Source of the DNA: a virus
Strand: one strand, 5' to 3'
Length of the DNA: 29,536 nt
IMG/VR virus record: IMGVR_UViG_3300021389_000105
Coordinates: 1 to 29,536 of that record
Part shown: positions 1 through 9,961 of the stretch, one piece after another
How the letters are laid out: the number at the start of each line of letters is the position of its first letter
How positions within the stretch are numbered: position 1 is the first letter of the stretch
Notes under the pieces: generated by a model
What the model was told of the DNA's origin: nothing
What the model saw: only the letters and a program-made list of their open reading frames with translations
Database searches by the model: none
Made by a program: the position numbers and the translations under genes

Positions 1-2002
1 CAGGAGGCATCGAAAAATCATCTGAGTTTATCTCTGATTTAAAATTTTTAGGTTTATTATTAACACCTACTGCTTTTAATTTTTTTGGAGTAGCTGTAGT
101 TATTCCTGCAAAAGGATTATAGTTATGAGCATTTCTTAAAGGAGTTTTTGTAGTAAGATATTTACCTACTTGTTTTACATTATCTACATTTCTTACAGCT
201 GTGTTTTTTAATCCTTGTTTTAAACCAAGTTTTAATACATCATCTGCTACACCTGCACCTACAAGATTCATTGGATCTGTTATTGCATCAAGAGCAAATG
301 CTCCATATGGGTTCTCTACATTAAATACTTCAGATGGTGTTCTCTGTGTATCAAATGTAAGTGCATTTAAAAAGTTAGCATCTCTACCTCTTAATGCTTC
401 TATACCCTCCACCATGAGTGATTGAGGAGTTTGTAATGCAGCTAAAGGTTGTTGCACTAACATACCTGTCACCATATCTCTTGTATCTTCTGCAAGTCCT
501 TTCTTAGTTTGAGCAGCTCTTCTTACACCTCTACCAATAGGGCCATCATCATTAAAGTATTTTCTTTGCTGTGCACTTAAATCATTATAGTAAGGATACT
601 TCTCATAGTCTACTCCTGAGTATATTAATACTTCATCTAACGGATTAGGAACATCTGCAAATGTACCTTCTTCATATGCTTTTTTATATTCAGGTGTACC
701 ATACATTACTATTCCACCTTGAGCTTTAGGTACGTCACCACCATTTTGGTAATATTTTCTAGCTTTTTCTAAATACTCTTCTGGAGTTTTATTAGATTGT
801 TTAGCATTTGGTCCATAAACATTAGGCAAAGCTTCAGCTAGTGGTTTGCCATCTCTTATAGCATATCCTAAATATTTACGTGTTCCACCTCTACCTATAA
901 AATTAGATAACACTGCTAAATCTTCTTTACTATATGGAAAGTTTTTTATTTGAGGAGAATAGTCATTATATAAATCATTAGCGTCTTGTAATAGCGATGT
1001 AGTTTCTGAAGCCTCAAGTCCATCATAAAATCTTCTTTTAAAAAACTCTTTTTGAGCTACTGTATCTTTTGAAAACTCTCTTCTGGTTCCAGGATAATCA
1101 TTTCTAATTTCACTAAATCTCTGACCATATAAACCTGTAGCTGTAGATTCTGGATTCAACATAAGTTTCCCATCTAAACTTTCTACATTTCTAACAGCTC
1201 TTTGAACACTGTCAAAGTTTACATCTTGACCATTTTGAGCTTTCTGACAACTGCCTTTACTAAAAGGTGTCTTACCAGCAACTGTTTTATATCCTGGCCA
1301 ACATCTTCCACCATTTTTAGCTTGAGTAGGTTCTTCAGGAGTTGTTCCAGACGTACGTGCATACATCATTCCTGTAGCTCCTGGAAGACTACCTCCCATT
1401 TGGTATTCTTTTAATACATTTGTTCCTTTCTTGTAATTTTTAGCAAACCATTGAGCTATTTTGTCATTAGGAAACTTAATACCTTGTGCCCTTCCTTCTT
1501 CTCTAGATACTGCTTTCAATTGTTTATCATCACCTTCCATCACTCTAGGATAAACATAACCATCTCCATCTTCCATAAAATGTGTAGAAGGCTCTGTTTG
1601 TCCTTCTAAATAAAACTCAGGGTTCTTCTCATAAAGTCTTTGCACCCAACGCTTATCCATATTAGCATTAAGTGTAGAGTCAATATATTTTTTATTTAAT
1701 TCTAGTCCATTTTGAGCAACTGGTCCATTCCATGCAGGATTATACCCACTTGGACTATTATCATATCCCCATCCTTTGAATCCAGGAGGAAGAGATACAT
1801 TACTATCATTGTAGTTAGGTTGTACGCTACCACCATCGTTATATTTATCTAACCAACCACCATTAATCTTTTTTAATGGTGTAGCTCCATCAGCAATACT
1901 TCCAAAAAACTTCTTTTGTTTTTCAGTGAGAGGTTTACCTTTTACGTAACCATCTTTAAGTATCTTTTTAGCTTTTGCTGCTGATAAACCTTTCTTCTTC
2001 AT
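1..2002 (-). CDS. Putative cargo / internal virion protein (3' end cut by window edge)
   Basis: The frame is open from an ATG at 2002-2000 to the window edge (667 codons); I spot-checked it for stops and found none. The start overlaps the stop of the upstream gene as TAATG. The N-terminus is basic and reads like 'KAKKILKDGYVKGKPLT..QKKFFGSIA.G', a pattern I recall from large internal virion proteins of crAss-like and other Bacteroidota phages. About 230 residues in is a Cys motif, 'GGRCWPGYKTVAGKTPFSKGSC', which I also associate with that group. In crAss-like phages such proteins ride in the capsid or tail and are ejected with DNA, and their genes follow the muzzle gene, as here. No enzymatic motif is seen. 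The cargo role is inferred from position and N-terminal pattern; the C-terminus is outside the window. Confidence 0.7.
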   Translation of the reverse strand, partial: MKKKGLSAAKAKKILKDGYVKGKPLTEKQKKFFGSIADGATPLKKINGGWLDKYNDGGSVQPNYNDSNVSLPPGFKGWGYDNSPSGYNPAWNGPVAQNGLELNKKYIDSTLNANMDKRWVQRLYEKNPEFYLEGQTEPSTHFMEDGDGYVYPRVMEGDDKQLKAVSREEGRAQGIKFPNDKIAQWFAKNYKKGTNVLKEYQMGGSLPGATGMMYARTSGTTPEEPTQAKNGGRCWPGYKTVAGKTPFSKGSCQKAQNGQDVNFDSVQRAVRNVESLDGKLMLNPESTATGLYGQRFSEIRNDYPGTRREFSKDTVAQKEFFKRRFYDGLEASETTSLLQDANDLYNDYSPQIKNFPYSKEDLAVLSNFIGRGGTRKYLGYAIRDGKPLAEALPNVYGPNAKQSNKTPEEYLEKARKYYQNGGDVPKAQGGIVMYGTPEYKKAYEEGTFADVPNPLDEVLIYSGVDYEKYPYYNDLSAQQRKYFNDDGPIGRGVRRAAQTKKGLAEDTRDMVTGMLVQQPLAALQTPQSLMVEGIEALRGRDANFLNALTFDTQRTPSEVFNVENPYGAFALDAITDPMNLVGAGVADDVLKLGLKQGLKNTAVRNVDNVKQVGKYLTTKTPLRNAHNYNPFAGITTATPKKLKAVGVNNKPKNFKSEINSDDFSMPP

Positions 2003-2874
2003 TACTTATAGCTTATTTGTGCTGGTGTAACAATAAATTGACTTACTAAGTGAACAGTTGACCTATTGTCAAGAATATGTCTAACCTTTAAATCTTTTGC
2101 TCTTAGAGTTGCTTTCTTATAAGTTTTTGGTCCATAGTCCATGTTAGACTGATTAACCACTTTATCTAATGATTTAGATGAGCACGGTGTATTAAACAAA
2201 GGAAGCCTTATATCTTTTTGAAGTGCCCAGAAAGTATTATACTGATAGAAGTTATCACTCTTTGTGTATATAATAGTTTTACTTTCTTCGTTTAATATAG
2301 GATATTTTCCATATGCTGCCAAATTATTTTCAGGCTTTGGGACAAGTTCTAATATACCTGTAGACTGTTGACCGTTAAACAGTACAGCTTTATTAAACCA
2401 TTCATTATCAACTTGAACTCTACGGTTAGAGTCAAACTGTTCTGTCTCACTTGGATAATACACATATGCCTTAGTGTAATCTTTTACATTCTGTAATATC
2501 TCATCCTGATATTTGTAAGAGAAAGGGTACTCAATTATATAAGGCTCTATTACACCATAGAAATAATTGTATATAGATTGATTTGTTAAATGTGTCCATA
2601 AACACCCTGTACCATCTTCTGAATAACTAGTAGTAACCCACTCTTGATTTGTTATATTTTTTAACTCAACTATAACTTCAAAATCACAACTACCCTTTGA
2701 TTTAATTTTAATAGCTGTTGCATCTTTATCTATTTCAAAAGATATCCCTTCTATCAATTGCTCTTTAGTCACATCAGATAACAAAAGAACATCTTGTAAA
2801 TCTAATATATCAAAAGGTCCTTCATTAGAACCAGATGATGTAAGCTTTATTGATATTGTTTTTGTATTTGCCAT
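2002..2874 (-). CDS. Muzzle C-terminal-part-like protein with N-terminal anchor module
   Basis: This 290-aa protein starts at the ATG at 2874 (MANTKTISI), 10 nt after the muzzle stop. A longer frame from a TTG at 2904 would overlap the muzzle gene and is less likely. Residues 4-70 form a beta-rich domain ('SIKLTSSG....GPFDI...IKIKSKGSCDFEV') shared with three genes at 12.1-15.9 kb. Residues from about 75 on ('FNKAVLFNGQQSTGILELVPKP', 'IIYTKSDNFYQYNTFW', 'LRAKDLKVRHILDN', 'QFIVTPAQISYK') match what I remember as the C-terminal part of single-gene muzzle / stabilisation proteins in Bacteroidota phages. Here that part is a separate gene right after the muzzle gene. It probably assembles with the muzzle at the tail tip. 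Homology is from memory, not alignment. Confidence 0.7.
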   Translation of the reverse strand: MANTKTISIKLTSSGSNEGPFDILDLQDVLLLSDVTKEQLIEGISFEIDKDATAIKIKSKGSCDFEVIVELKNITNQEWVTTSYSEDGTGCLWTHLTNQSIYNYFYGVIEPYIIEYPFSYKYQDEILQNVKDYTKAYVYYPSETEQFDSNRRVQVDNEWFNKAVLFNGQQSTGILELVPKPENNLAAYGKYPILNEESKTIIYTKSDNFYQYNTFWALQKDIRLPLFNTPCSSKSLDKVVNQSNMDYGPKTYKKATLRAKDLKVRHILDNRSTVHLVSQFIVTPAQISYK

Positions 2875-2884
2875 TCTTAATATA

Positions 2885-5800
2885 TTACGGGGTACATGGT
2901 CCAATTAATGTTCCTCCTAAAGGTGCTACACTTGCACATATAGTAGCTGAGTTTCCTGACGCTACAATTAATTCTTGTGTATTTCCAAAACAATCTGTGT
3001 AAAATATTGCAGTAGGTCCTGCTACTTCATATTCGTTACATGTTGGTGAAATAGTAGTTGTGGTTGTTGTAGTTGGAACAGGAGTGGTTGTAGTTGTTGT
3101 TGTAATTGAACAATCTCTTCTATCTGTTATAACTCCACTTTCTACTTTGAATACAGAATTTCTTCCTAAATATGATCCTTGAGTAGAATACCAACCATCT
3201 GGCACAAATGTACAATCATTACCTGTTCCATCATAAATTATAGAATTTATACTTAAACCAGTTGCAGGATCATACATCACTTGTCTAAGTATAGGAAGTG
3301 CTGATGAAGGTGGTACACCAAGATAAATTAAAGATGCAGCATCACAAGCGTCTTGAGAATTACCTGTACTCGTAACAGCAGGGTTAGGAGCTTCTTGATA
3401 ACCTTCTAAAAAGTCATCTACAATTAATCCACTTGGTCTTGTACAAGCTGTAGTTGTTGGAGGAATTGTTATTATAGCAGTTCCTTCTAATTGGCAACTT
3501 GTTGGTGTAAATACTCCAACTGATAATTCACAATCTGGTTCTTGAGTTGTACTTGTAGTTGTTGTAAATAATGGAGGTGATGTTGTTGTAGTTGTAGTGG
3601 TAATTATTACTGGAGGTTCAACTTCTCCAGCTATAACTTCAAAATTAGGAAGACCATCATCAAAGTCACAACATCCATTCTTTCCTGAATAGAAAAATGC
3701 ATTATCTGCTATATAAAAGTTTGGAAGATATGAGTGAAAAGATACCCAGCTTTGTATATTAAAATCAAAAGATAAAGTCCATGATTTATTACAAAAGTAC
3801 TTCTCATCTTTTAAAGATATAATTCTTTCTAAACCTGCTGCATCTGTAATGTAAAATGAATCATTAATTTCATCATATTGGATATCTTCTGATAATGGAG
3901 CATAGTCAAGTTTAGTTATAATTATTCTCTCAAATCTACTATCATATACACCGTGTAAACCAATACCGTTAAAATTATTATCTATCTCTACATTAGCAAA
4001 AGTTCTTAATATATGAAATGGAAGTTCATCTTTCATAAACTTATTCACTCCAGAATTAAATGCTGTCAAGTCAACAGCTTTTCCTGCAATTAAAAATACT
4101 TGACCTCTTTTAGCATCAATAGTAACTTGACCTTGAGGTATCTTTAGCATAAATTTATGTTGTGAACCTACATAACCAAGATCTGTTTCAGCAAAATCAA
4201 TTGGTGGAGATGAACTAAATAAATTAGGATTACCAATATAAGCAGCCTGAGGGTTACTAGTATCGATAGTTAGTAAATTATTATACAATAATGACTTGTT
4301 TTCAAACCTTGCAAGTATTGCTTTATTCTGAATACCATCTAACGATGTTAAATCTCCATAGTTTTGAGGAAAGTCGTAGAAAGATAAAGCTCTATATACT
4401 AACCAATTATTAACTCTATTGTCAGCATTAGCTGTAGTTGGATCAGAGTATATTGCTCTAAATGGAAAATTAGTAAAACAAAAATCTTCTTTCCAATCAG
4501 GTGGAAGATGTGTAAAAACATTCTCTTTATTTTGCTTAGAGAAAGTTACATTATAGTAATATGTGTTGTCTTGTGCAATTGGTACATTACTTTCTTGTAC
4601 CCAGTCATCAGGGATACCACTGCTTACATGTGGCCAGAAGTCTCCTTCTTTATTATTAAATGCTTGACGTAAGTCTGTATTGTATGTACTTTCACAATAG
4701 AAGTTAGGTACACCATATGCAAACATATAAATATATCCATCATAAAATGTTCTAGCAGAGCCTTCTCCTGGAGCTATTGCAGATGGATCGTTAGGACAAT
4801 CAAAGTTGTGGGCTTTGTATGATATAATATTTCTCATTGGTACATCATCACCATCCTCTGTCACAGTGTAGTCTTCTAAAATAGATCTTGCAGAGTGCCA
4901 GTATTTTGGATAAGCAATATTACCTATTTCATCGTAAAATATATCACTATCATCAGGAGCATTTACCCTATTATCAATAAAGAAAGGGAGTTTAGTTTTA
5001 TATGTAAATCTAGAAATAAATACATCTCCTCCGAAAACAATAGCTGTGTCAGAATTCCCAACTAATGATTGATATCCTGTATCAATAGTTTCATAAGAAT
5101 AAATCTGACCATATTGATTAACTATGATGTTTTTCATAGAAGCATAATATGATACTACAGATAAGTCTTGCTCTTTACTAAATGCACCACATAAAGAATT
5201 TTCACTAATTGTAAATCTAGATCTATCAGTAATATTAGGACTTATTCCAGATGGATTAATACTAGGTGTATCACTTGGAAAAGGAATAGGTGTAACTTCA
5301 GAATCATCTTCTCTCTTTTCTTTTGTTTTGATAAATACAGAACTTTCTCTATTCCAATTATTAACATCTAATTCGTCACTTCTTAAAGATTGTACACCAG
5401 GGATTAAATATCTAGTAAAATCAATATCTCTTTGTTTTATTCCATCGTTTACATTATTTTCAATGTCAAGAGAATAATCATAATTTGCTCTAGAATTGAA
5501 AGACATTCCGTAATTCTTTCTAGTAATACCATTTACATATATTGTTAAATAAGATTGGTATACAGTAAACATTACACCTGCATTAAAATCATCCGTAATT
5601 CCTGCAACTTCTTCTGAACTATTCAAAGCATCTATCTGTGCTTCTTTAGATAAAAGTTTATACTTAGCATTATCTTTAACTTCTACAAAGTGACCCTTAC
5701 CTCCACCAAACATGACACTTTCAAGTTTCAATACACTTCCTAAGAAAGGTTGTCCAAAAGATGTTTCTGGTGAATTAAATATTTGTCTATAAGAATCTTT

Positions 5801-8494
5801 TTCCTGTAAAGCTGGTTGAGGTTCTGATTTAGTGCAATCAATTTTAGATCTTCTACCTCCTTCAGACAAAGGTAAAATAACTCCTATTTCTTGTTCTGTA
5901 GAATTTGTTAAAACCTTAGTAAGTTCACAAGCACAAAGACCTGATCCTGAACAATCATCTGATATAGAACTTCCAACCTTAACTCTAACGTATGTAGAAT
6001 CACACCTTCCAAGTGGAATAGGACAATTATTATTTGTTAGCCATTCCCTCTTGCTTTCATCAAGTGTATTATCATCAGTAAAAGGATCAGTCCAAAATAT
6101 TGCAAAACCTTTGCCTCCAGCACAAGATGAAGCATAATAAACATCATAATTTGCTGGCCCAATCAAACATACACCTTTAAGTGTTGTAGGTTTTTCCAAT
6201 GCACAAAACTCAATAGTTTCACCTAATTCAATATTTTTTTCTAATACTTTATTTGTATTAACATCATAATATTGAATTATAGCATATCCTAAGTCATCAT
6301 TTATTTGCTCACAGGTTACTAACCAAACTTCTGCTTCAGAAGAATATGCATTGTTAGTCTTATTTAAAAAAGGATCTTTGCGTAAATCATTATACGGATA
6401 GTTAGGATAATAGTAATCTTGCTCATCTCTTGTATACTTATTTACATTTCTAAGCATACCTTTTGCAACAATAGATTTGTTTGTACCTCTATTGCCTCTT
6501 ACTATTTTATATCCAACAATATCATCTTTCTGATCAGATGTTAGTCCTGATGATAATATTAATGCATTAATTTGACTATTGTCTATTCTTATACCTATTG
6601 GAAAAACAGCAGTATCCTGCATTTCAGGAATTATTTCTTGAGTAACTACTAAATCTTCATCTTCTTCTACTGTTTCTGAATTCTCACATTCGTTTGGTGT
6701 TTCTGTTACTATAGTGTAAGCAAGTGACCCTCCTTGCCTACTTATTGATCCCTCTTGTGCACAAAAATTTGGAGTACTTGAATCTCCTGGTACTATTTCA
6801 TCCTCTATCAATTCACCGTTACAATCCCTATATCTATATATTAAATCTTCAACAAGATCATAATTTTCAATACTGTACGTAAGACAGTTTGTTGGTGTAG
6901 CATTAGTATCATCGCTGGTATTTTCTACAACTGGTCCATATTTTATTTCTCCGTTTTCAATAATAGGACTTACTGCTATATCTGGAAACTTGTGATGTCT
7001 AATCTTTTGTCCTGCTAAATCTCCCCATACATCATCATTACAAGGATACTCTTCTGTAGATTCCCAATAAGCTAATTCACCATATTGATATGGTCCTTTG
7101 TAGTTTTCATCATTAACGTAATCTGGAGAAAATCCTGTTAAACTTGCTGTATTATAAATTTTCCAATAAGGAGAGTAACCAATGTCTCCAACTTGATAAT
7201 CTGGTTCACCTATAAAGTCATTGTTTGTAGAAGGTACATCAGGATACCCATCACTATTATTCTTTTCTCTACCAGGAATGTGAAACCCATCAGTTTGTTT
7301 ACCGTTCTTTAGTAAGAACACTATCTCAAATGCATACACTTCATCACGCATGTATCCACGTAAGTTTGTGGCATTTAGTTCATCTGAGTAATCTTCATCT
7401 GGTGGTATTCTGTATGTTTCCCATCCTAAAGTTATATTTGTTGCAATTGATTGATAGTTTACTCTATCAATAGATGTAAGATTGTCCCAAACAATAACAT
7501 CTTGCACTGCTGTAACATCTTGAGCTATATCATAGTAAGGAAACTTTTCAAATATATCTGATGTGGAAAGCTGTATAGCAGTTTTATCTGCTCCTGTATA
7601 TGTTACTTCTTTAGATGCTTCTTCAATATTGTATGTTCCAATAAGTTCTACTGAAGAGACGTTGTTTATTGTCTTAATTACAGCCAAGTTAAAATATTGA
7701 AACTGTCCTGTTAAATCAAGATTAGATATGCCTACAACAATAGATTTTCCTACATTATAGTTAAAATTTACTGTTGTCTTGAACTCATCAGCAATAGGAG
7801 TTGGATTAGTTATAGAATAATATGAAGTGAGTTCATTACCTCCAGAATCAGAATACTGTATTGCAAACTGATAAGTACCAGCAACTAGATCCCCAATGTT
7901 TAGTACATCTACAATATTTAGATTAGGAATAGAGAAGTTTGGTTGAATTTTAAGTTGATTACAATCTAACTCATCTCCATATACAGGATCACAACTAGGT
8001 GTACCTGCTACAAGTTTGTAAGGAATATTCTCAATGTCTAAATACCTTCTTGGATTTTTACCATCTGTCCAATATATTTCTGTAGTACAGTTAGTTATTC
8101 TATGAACTATTTTAGGAATAGGATGTTTTATGTCAAAATTTAAACAAGAGGAATTAACTAATGTTTGATATTGACAATCATTGTTATCCATAAACCCTAT
8201 CTCACTACCTTCTATTTTAGGGTTTACTAAGAAAAATATATGCTTTCTTTTTTCAGGTATGTAATATTCTCCAATAAGTTTATATCCTTTTGGAAATGTA
8301 AGACATAGCTCATTACCTAACTCATTTTGATAACTTACAGAATTATCATCAAAGTTCTCAACAGCAGCATTTAAAGCATAAGTCACCTTACCTGGTCCAA
8401 CTTGACTAACTGAACTATCTAAATTTAATCCTGCTTGAGCACTTCCTGGATTAAGTCTTATATTTCCTTGATCTTTTGATTTTTCTTCAGCCAT
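2885..8494 (-). CDS. Muzzle-like (P22 gp10-like stabilisation) tail protein with C-terminal modules
   Basis: At 1869 aa this is the largest protein here. Its N-terminus has the pattern 'GLNLDSSVSQVGPGKVTYALNAAVE...NELGNELC', followed by 'GYKLIGEYYIPEKRKHIFFL' and 'IYWTDGKNPRRYLDI'. I associate these with the beta-rich muzzle / packaged-DNA stabilisation proteins that close the tail of crAss-like podoviruses. The body runs to about residue 1622 ('SWVSFHSYLPNFYIADNAFFYSGKNG'). It is followed by about 245 residues of unrelated style: poly-Thr linkers near 1630-1655 and 1795-1815 separating Cys-bounded small domains ('ACDAASLIYLG...GVITDRRDC', 'TCNEYEVAGPTAIFYTDCFG'). The muzzle's usual C-terminal part is missing and appears as the next gene. 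The gene starts 5 nt after the preceding stop, so it is part of an operon. Role in gating DNA exit is inferred from the family. Confidence 0.75.
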   Translation of the reverse strand: MAEEKSKDQGNIRLNPGSAQAGLNLDSSVSQVGPGKVTYALNAAVENFDDNSVSYQNELGNELCLTFPKGYKLIGEYYIPEKRKHIFFLVNPKIEGSEIGFMDNNDCQYQTLVNSSCLNFDIKHPIPKIVHRITNCTTEIYWTDGKNPRRYLDIENIPYKLVAGTPSCDPVYGDELDCNQLKIQPNFSIPNLNIVDVLNIGDLVAGTYQFAIQYSDSGGNELTSYYSITNPTPIADEFKTTVNFNYNVGKSIVVGISNLDLTGQFQYFNLAVIKTINNVSSVELIGTYNIEEASKEVTYTGADKTAIQLSTSDIFEKFPYYDIAQDVTAVQDVIVWDNLTSIDRVNYQSIATNITLGWETYRIPPDEDYSDELNATNLRGYMRDEVYAFEIVFLLKNGKQTDGFHIPGREKNNSDGYPDVPSTNNDFIGEPDYQVGDIGYSPYWKIYNTASLTGFSPDYVNDENYKGPYQYGELAYWESTEEYPCNDDVWGDLAGQKIRHHKFPDIAVSPIIENGEIKYGPVVENTSDDTNATPTNCLTYSIENYDLVEDLIYRYRDCNGELIEDEIVPGDSSTPNFCAQEGSISRQGGSLAYTIVTETPNECENSETVEEDEDLVVTQEIIPEMQDTAVFPIGIRIDNSQINALILSSGLTSDQKDDIVGYKIVRGNRGTNKSIVAKGMLRNVNKYTRDEQDYYYPNYPYNDLRKDPFLNKTNNAYSSEAEVWLVTCEQINDDLGYAIIQYYDVNTNKVLEKNIELGETIEFCALEKPTTLKGVCLIGPANYDVYYASSCAGGKGFAIFWTDPFTDDNTLDESKREWLTNNNCPIPLGRCDSTYVRVKVGSSISDDCSGSGLCACELTKVLTNSTEQEIGVILPLSEGGRRSKIDCTKSEPQPALQEKDSYRQIFNSPETSFGQPFLGSVLKLESVMFGGGKGHFVEVKDNAKYKLLSKEAQIDALNSSEEVAGITDDFNAGVMFTVYQSYLTIYVNGITRKNYGMSFNSRANYDYSLDIENNVNDGIKQRDIDFTRYLIPGVQSLRSDELDVNNWNRESSVFIKTKEKREDDSEVTPIPFPSDTPSINPSGISPNITDRSRFTISENSLCGAFSKEQDLSVVSYYASMKNIIVNQYGQIYSYETIDTGYQSLVGNSDTAIVFGGDVFISRFTYKTKLPFFIDNRVNAPDDSDIFYDEIGNIAYPKYWHSARSILEDYTVTEDGDDVPMRNIISYKAHNFDCPNDPSAIAPGEGSARTFYDGYIYMFAYGVPNFYCESTYNTDLRQAFNNKEGDFWPHVSSGIPDDWVQESNVPIAQDNTYYYNVTFSKQNKENVFTHLPPDWKEDFCFTNFPFRAIYSDPTTANADNRVNNWLVYRALSFYDFPQNYGDLTSLDGIQNKAILARFENKSLLYNNLLTIDTSNPQAAYIGNPNLFSSSPPIDFAETDLGYVGSQHKFMLKIPQGQVTIDAKRGQVFLIAGKAVDLTAFNSGVNKFMKDELPFHILRTFANVEIDNNFNGIGLHGVYDSRFERIIITKLDYAPLSEDIQYDEINDSFYITDAAGLERIISLKDEKYFCNKSWTLSFDFNIQSWVSFHSYLPNFYIADNAFFYSGKNGCCDFDDGLPNFEVIAGEVEPPVIITTTTTTTSPPLFTTTTSTTQEPDCELSVGVFTPTSCQLEGTAIITIPPTTTACTRPSGLIVDDFLEGYQEAPNPAVTSTGNSQDACDAASLIYLGVPPSSALPILRQVMYDPATGLSINSIIYDGTGNDCTFVPDGWYSTQGSYLGRNSVFKVESGVITDRRDCSITTTTTTTPVPTTTTTTTISPTCNEYEVAGPTAIFYTDCFGNTQELIVASGNSATICASVAPLGGTLIGPCTP

Positions 8495-8499
8495 AGTTC

Positions 8500-9468
8500 T
8501 TAATTATTACGTCTTCTACCATATCTGTTAGTACGGTTAGGAAGTTCATACTTATTGAACCTGTTTAAATCTTTTTTAATTCTTCGTTGTTTTTCCCAAG
8601 ATGTTTGCTTCTTTGACTCAGTGAAAGCTATAATCCAAGCCTCATCGCTAAGTTGTTTATAATAAGCTAACTTTGATTGTAACTGATTAAATGTTTCGTC
8701 ATTTGTTTGATTAGTAAGAGTCTCAAATACTTTATATTTAATAAATGCCTCAACATATTCTGCAATCCTGTAATTATCTGGTATCATTTGATTACCAGAA
8801 TCGTCATAGTCTGTGGAATAAAAGAGTAAATGAATTACAGCATGTCTAAAGTTCGTTACAAATTTATTGTCTCTAATATCGAAGCTATCGTAACTTGATG
8901 AACCAGGAGTAAACTCACGCATAGGTGGTGCAAAGTTATTCCAATCACTTCTGTAATTAACATCGCATTGACTTCTTGCTGATATGTTTCCTGGTCTAAG
9001 TAAATAATCATATCTATATGATCTAGCAATCTCATTGTTTGTTTTATACACAGCTTGAACTAGTTCAGGCATACATGTACCATCGCATGCTGGATGTTGG
9101 CATTTAGGATTGTTGCAGGGAGTTCCACCTATTGTTAGTGGAGATATTTGTATAGTTGTTGCATTTGCAGCCTGAGAATAAAAAGATGTTGCTGAGGGAT
9201 AAGGATTTCCTGGAACCTCTGCACACATCCATGCTTCCCTCACTGCATGAAAATTGTCAGGAAGTCTTGATTGAAAGTCTTCTACAAACAAAACTTGCTC
9301 ATCTATTTTGTAACTTGTTTTACCTAACTTATTTAAACATTTGTTTAAGTATGTTGGAAATAATAAATCATCTACTGCTCCTGTATCAAAGTAAGACTTT
9401 AATTCTTCTTTTACTGTAGCGTAAATAGGTTCTGGTGAAACAAAATTATATTTATGATAGTATGACAT
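8500..9468 (-). CDS. Conserved structural protein, probable ring / tail-hub component
   Basis: A 322-aa soluble protein beginning 'MSYYHKYNFVSPEPIYATVKEELKSYFDTGAVDD', with a Cys/His cluster near residues 117-132 ('CNNPKCQHPACDGTC') that could bind metal. The C-terminus is helical and strongly basic (ends 'RTNRYGRRRNN'). There is no signal peptide or membrane segment. It lies between two other conserved small genes and the muzzle gene, where crAss-like phages carry ring proteins that join portal to tail, so I infer a tail-hub or ring role. The overall sequence pattern is one I recognise from crAss-like structural modules, but I cannot name the ring it belongs to. It starts 2 nt upstream of nothing but the previous stop, so it is co-translated with its neighbours. 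Confidence 0.6.
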   Translation of the reverse strand: MSYYHKYNFVSPEPIYATVKEELKSYFDTGAVDDLLFPTYLNKCLNKLGKTSYKIDEQVLFVEDFQSRLPDNFHAVREAWMCAEVPGNPYPSATSFYSQAANATTIQISPLTIGGTPCNNPKCQHPACDGTCMPELVQAVYKTNNEIARSYRYDYLLRPGNISARSQCDVNYRSDWNNFAPPMREFTPGSSSYDSFDIRDNKFVTNFRHAVIHLLFYSTDYDDSGNQMIPDNYRIAEYVEAFIKYKVFETLTNQTNDETFNQLQSKLAYYKQLSDEAWIIAFTESKKQTSWEKQRRIKKDLNRFNKYELPNRTNRYGRRRNN

Positions 9469-9470
9469 TT

Positions 9471-9956
9471 CTAAAATCTTTTAGTCCATTCGTTATATAT
9501 ATGTTGGTATTTTTTATCTGTGTTTACATAATGTGATAACAATCTAGATGTTACTCTTGTAGGTTTAAAGAACCAACACTCTGAATGTCTGAATCTTGCA
9601 CTTCTGTTAAACCACATCCATCCAAAAAAATAACCTTCTGTATGATAGTTAAAGTTATAAATATGTTTACCTTTTTCTCTAGTTTTTTTCCAGTCAATAG
9701 GTAGATTTATAAATTCTTTACCATTATTAGATTTTATTTTTTTCCTTTTTTTCTTGTTTATTGAAAACTCTCCAAATCCACAAGGTAGTTTTTCTCGATT
9801 TCCTGTTTCTAATATATGATATTTAAACTGTTCATTAAATTCATATATTATATTTTTCCACTCATTAAAAGTTAAGTTTACAAGTGGGTTATTTTTACAA
9901 AAATCTTTGTAGTTATCTTTACTTGCACTTCTCCAATCTACAGGAACTCTTGGCAT
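9471..9956 (-). CDS. Conserved phage protein of unknown function (161 aa)
   Basis: A 161-aa basic protein, very rich in aromatic residues and lysine. It begins 'MPRVPVDWRSASKDNYKDFC', carries the lysine tract 'NKKKRKKIKS' near residue 90, and ends with the motif 'FRHSECWFFKPTRVTSRLLSHY'. The latter looks strongly conserved to me among Bacteroidota phage structural operons, but I do not know its function. No enzymatic motif is visible. Basic charge and a place between ring-type genes suggest DNA binding or an assembly role near the portal vertex. Spacing is 5 nt from the gene above and 2 nt to the gene below, so it is in the same operon. Confidence 0.55.
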   Translation of the reverse strand: MPRVPVDWRSASKDNYKDFCKNNPLVNLTFNEWKNIIYEFNEQFKYHILETGNREKLPCGFGEFSINKKKRKKIKSNNGKEFINLPIDWKKTREKGKHIYNFNYHTEGYFFGWMWFNRSARFRHSECWFFKPTRVTSRLLSHYVNTDKKYQHIYNEWTKRF

Positions 9957-9961
9957 TTAAT

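Noticed and set aside
2875-2904. Start of the 290-aa gene at TTG 2904
   Set aside because: It would overlap the muzzle gene; the ATG at 2874 begins exactly where the anchor domain begins and has an A-rich leader.
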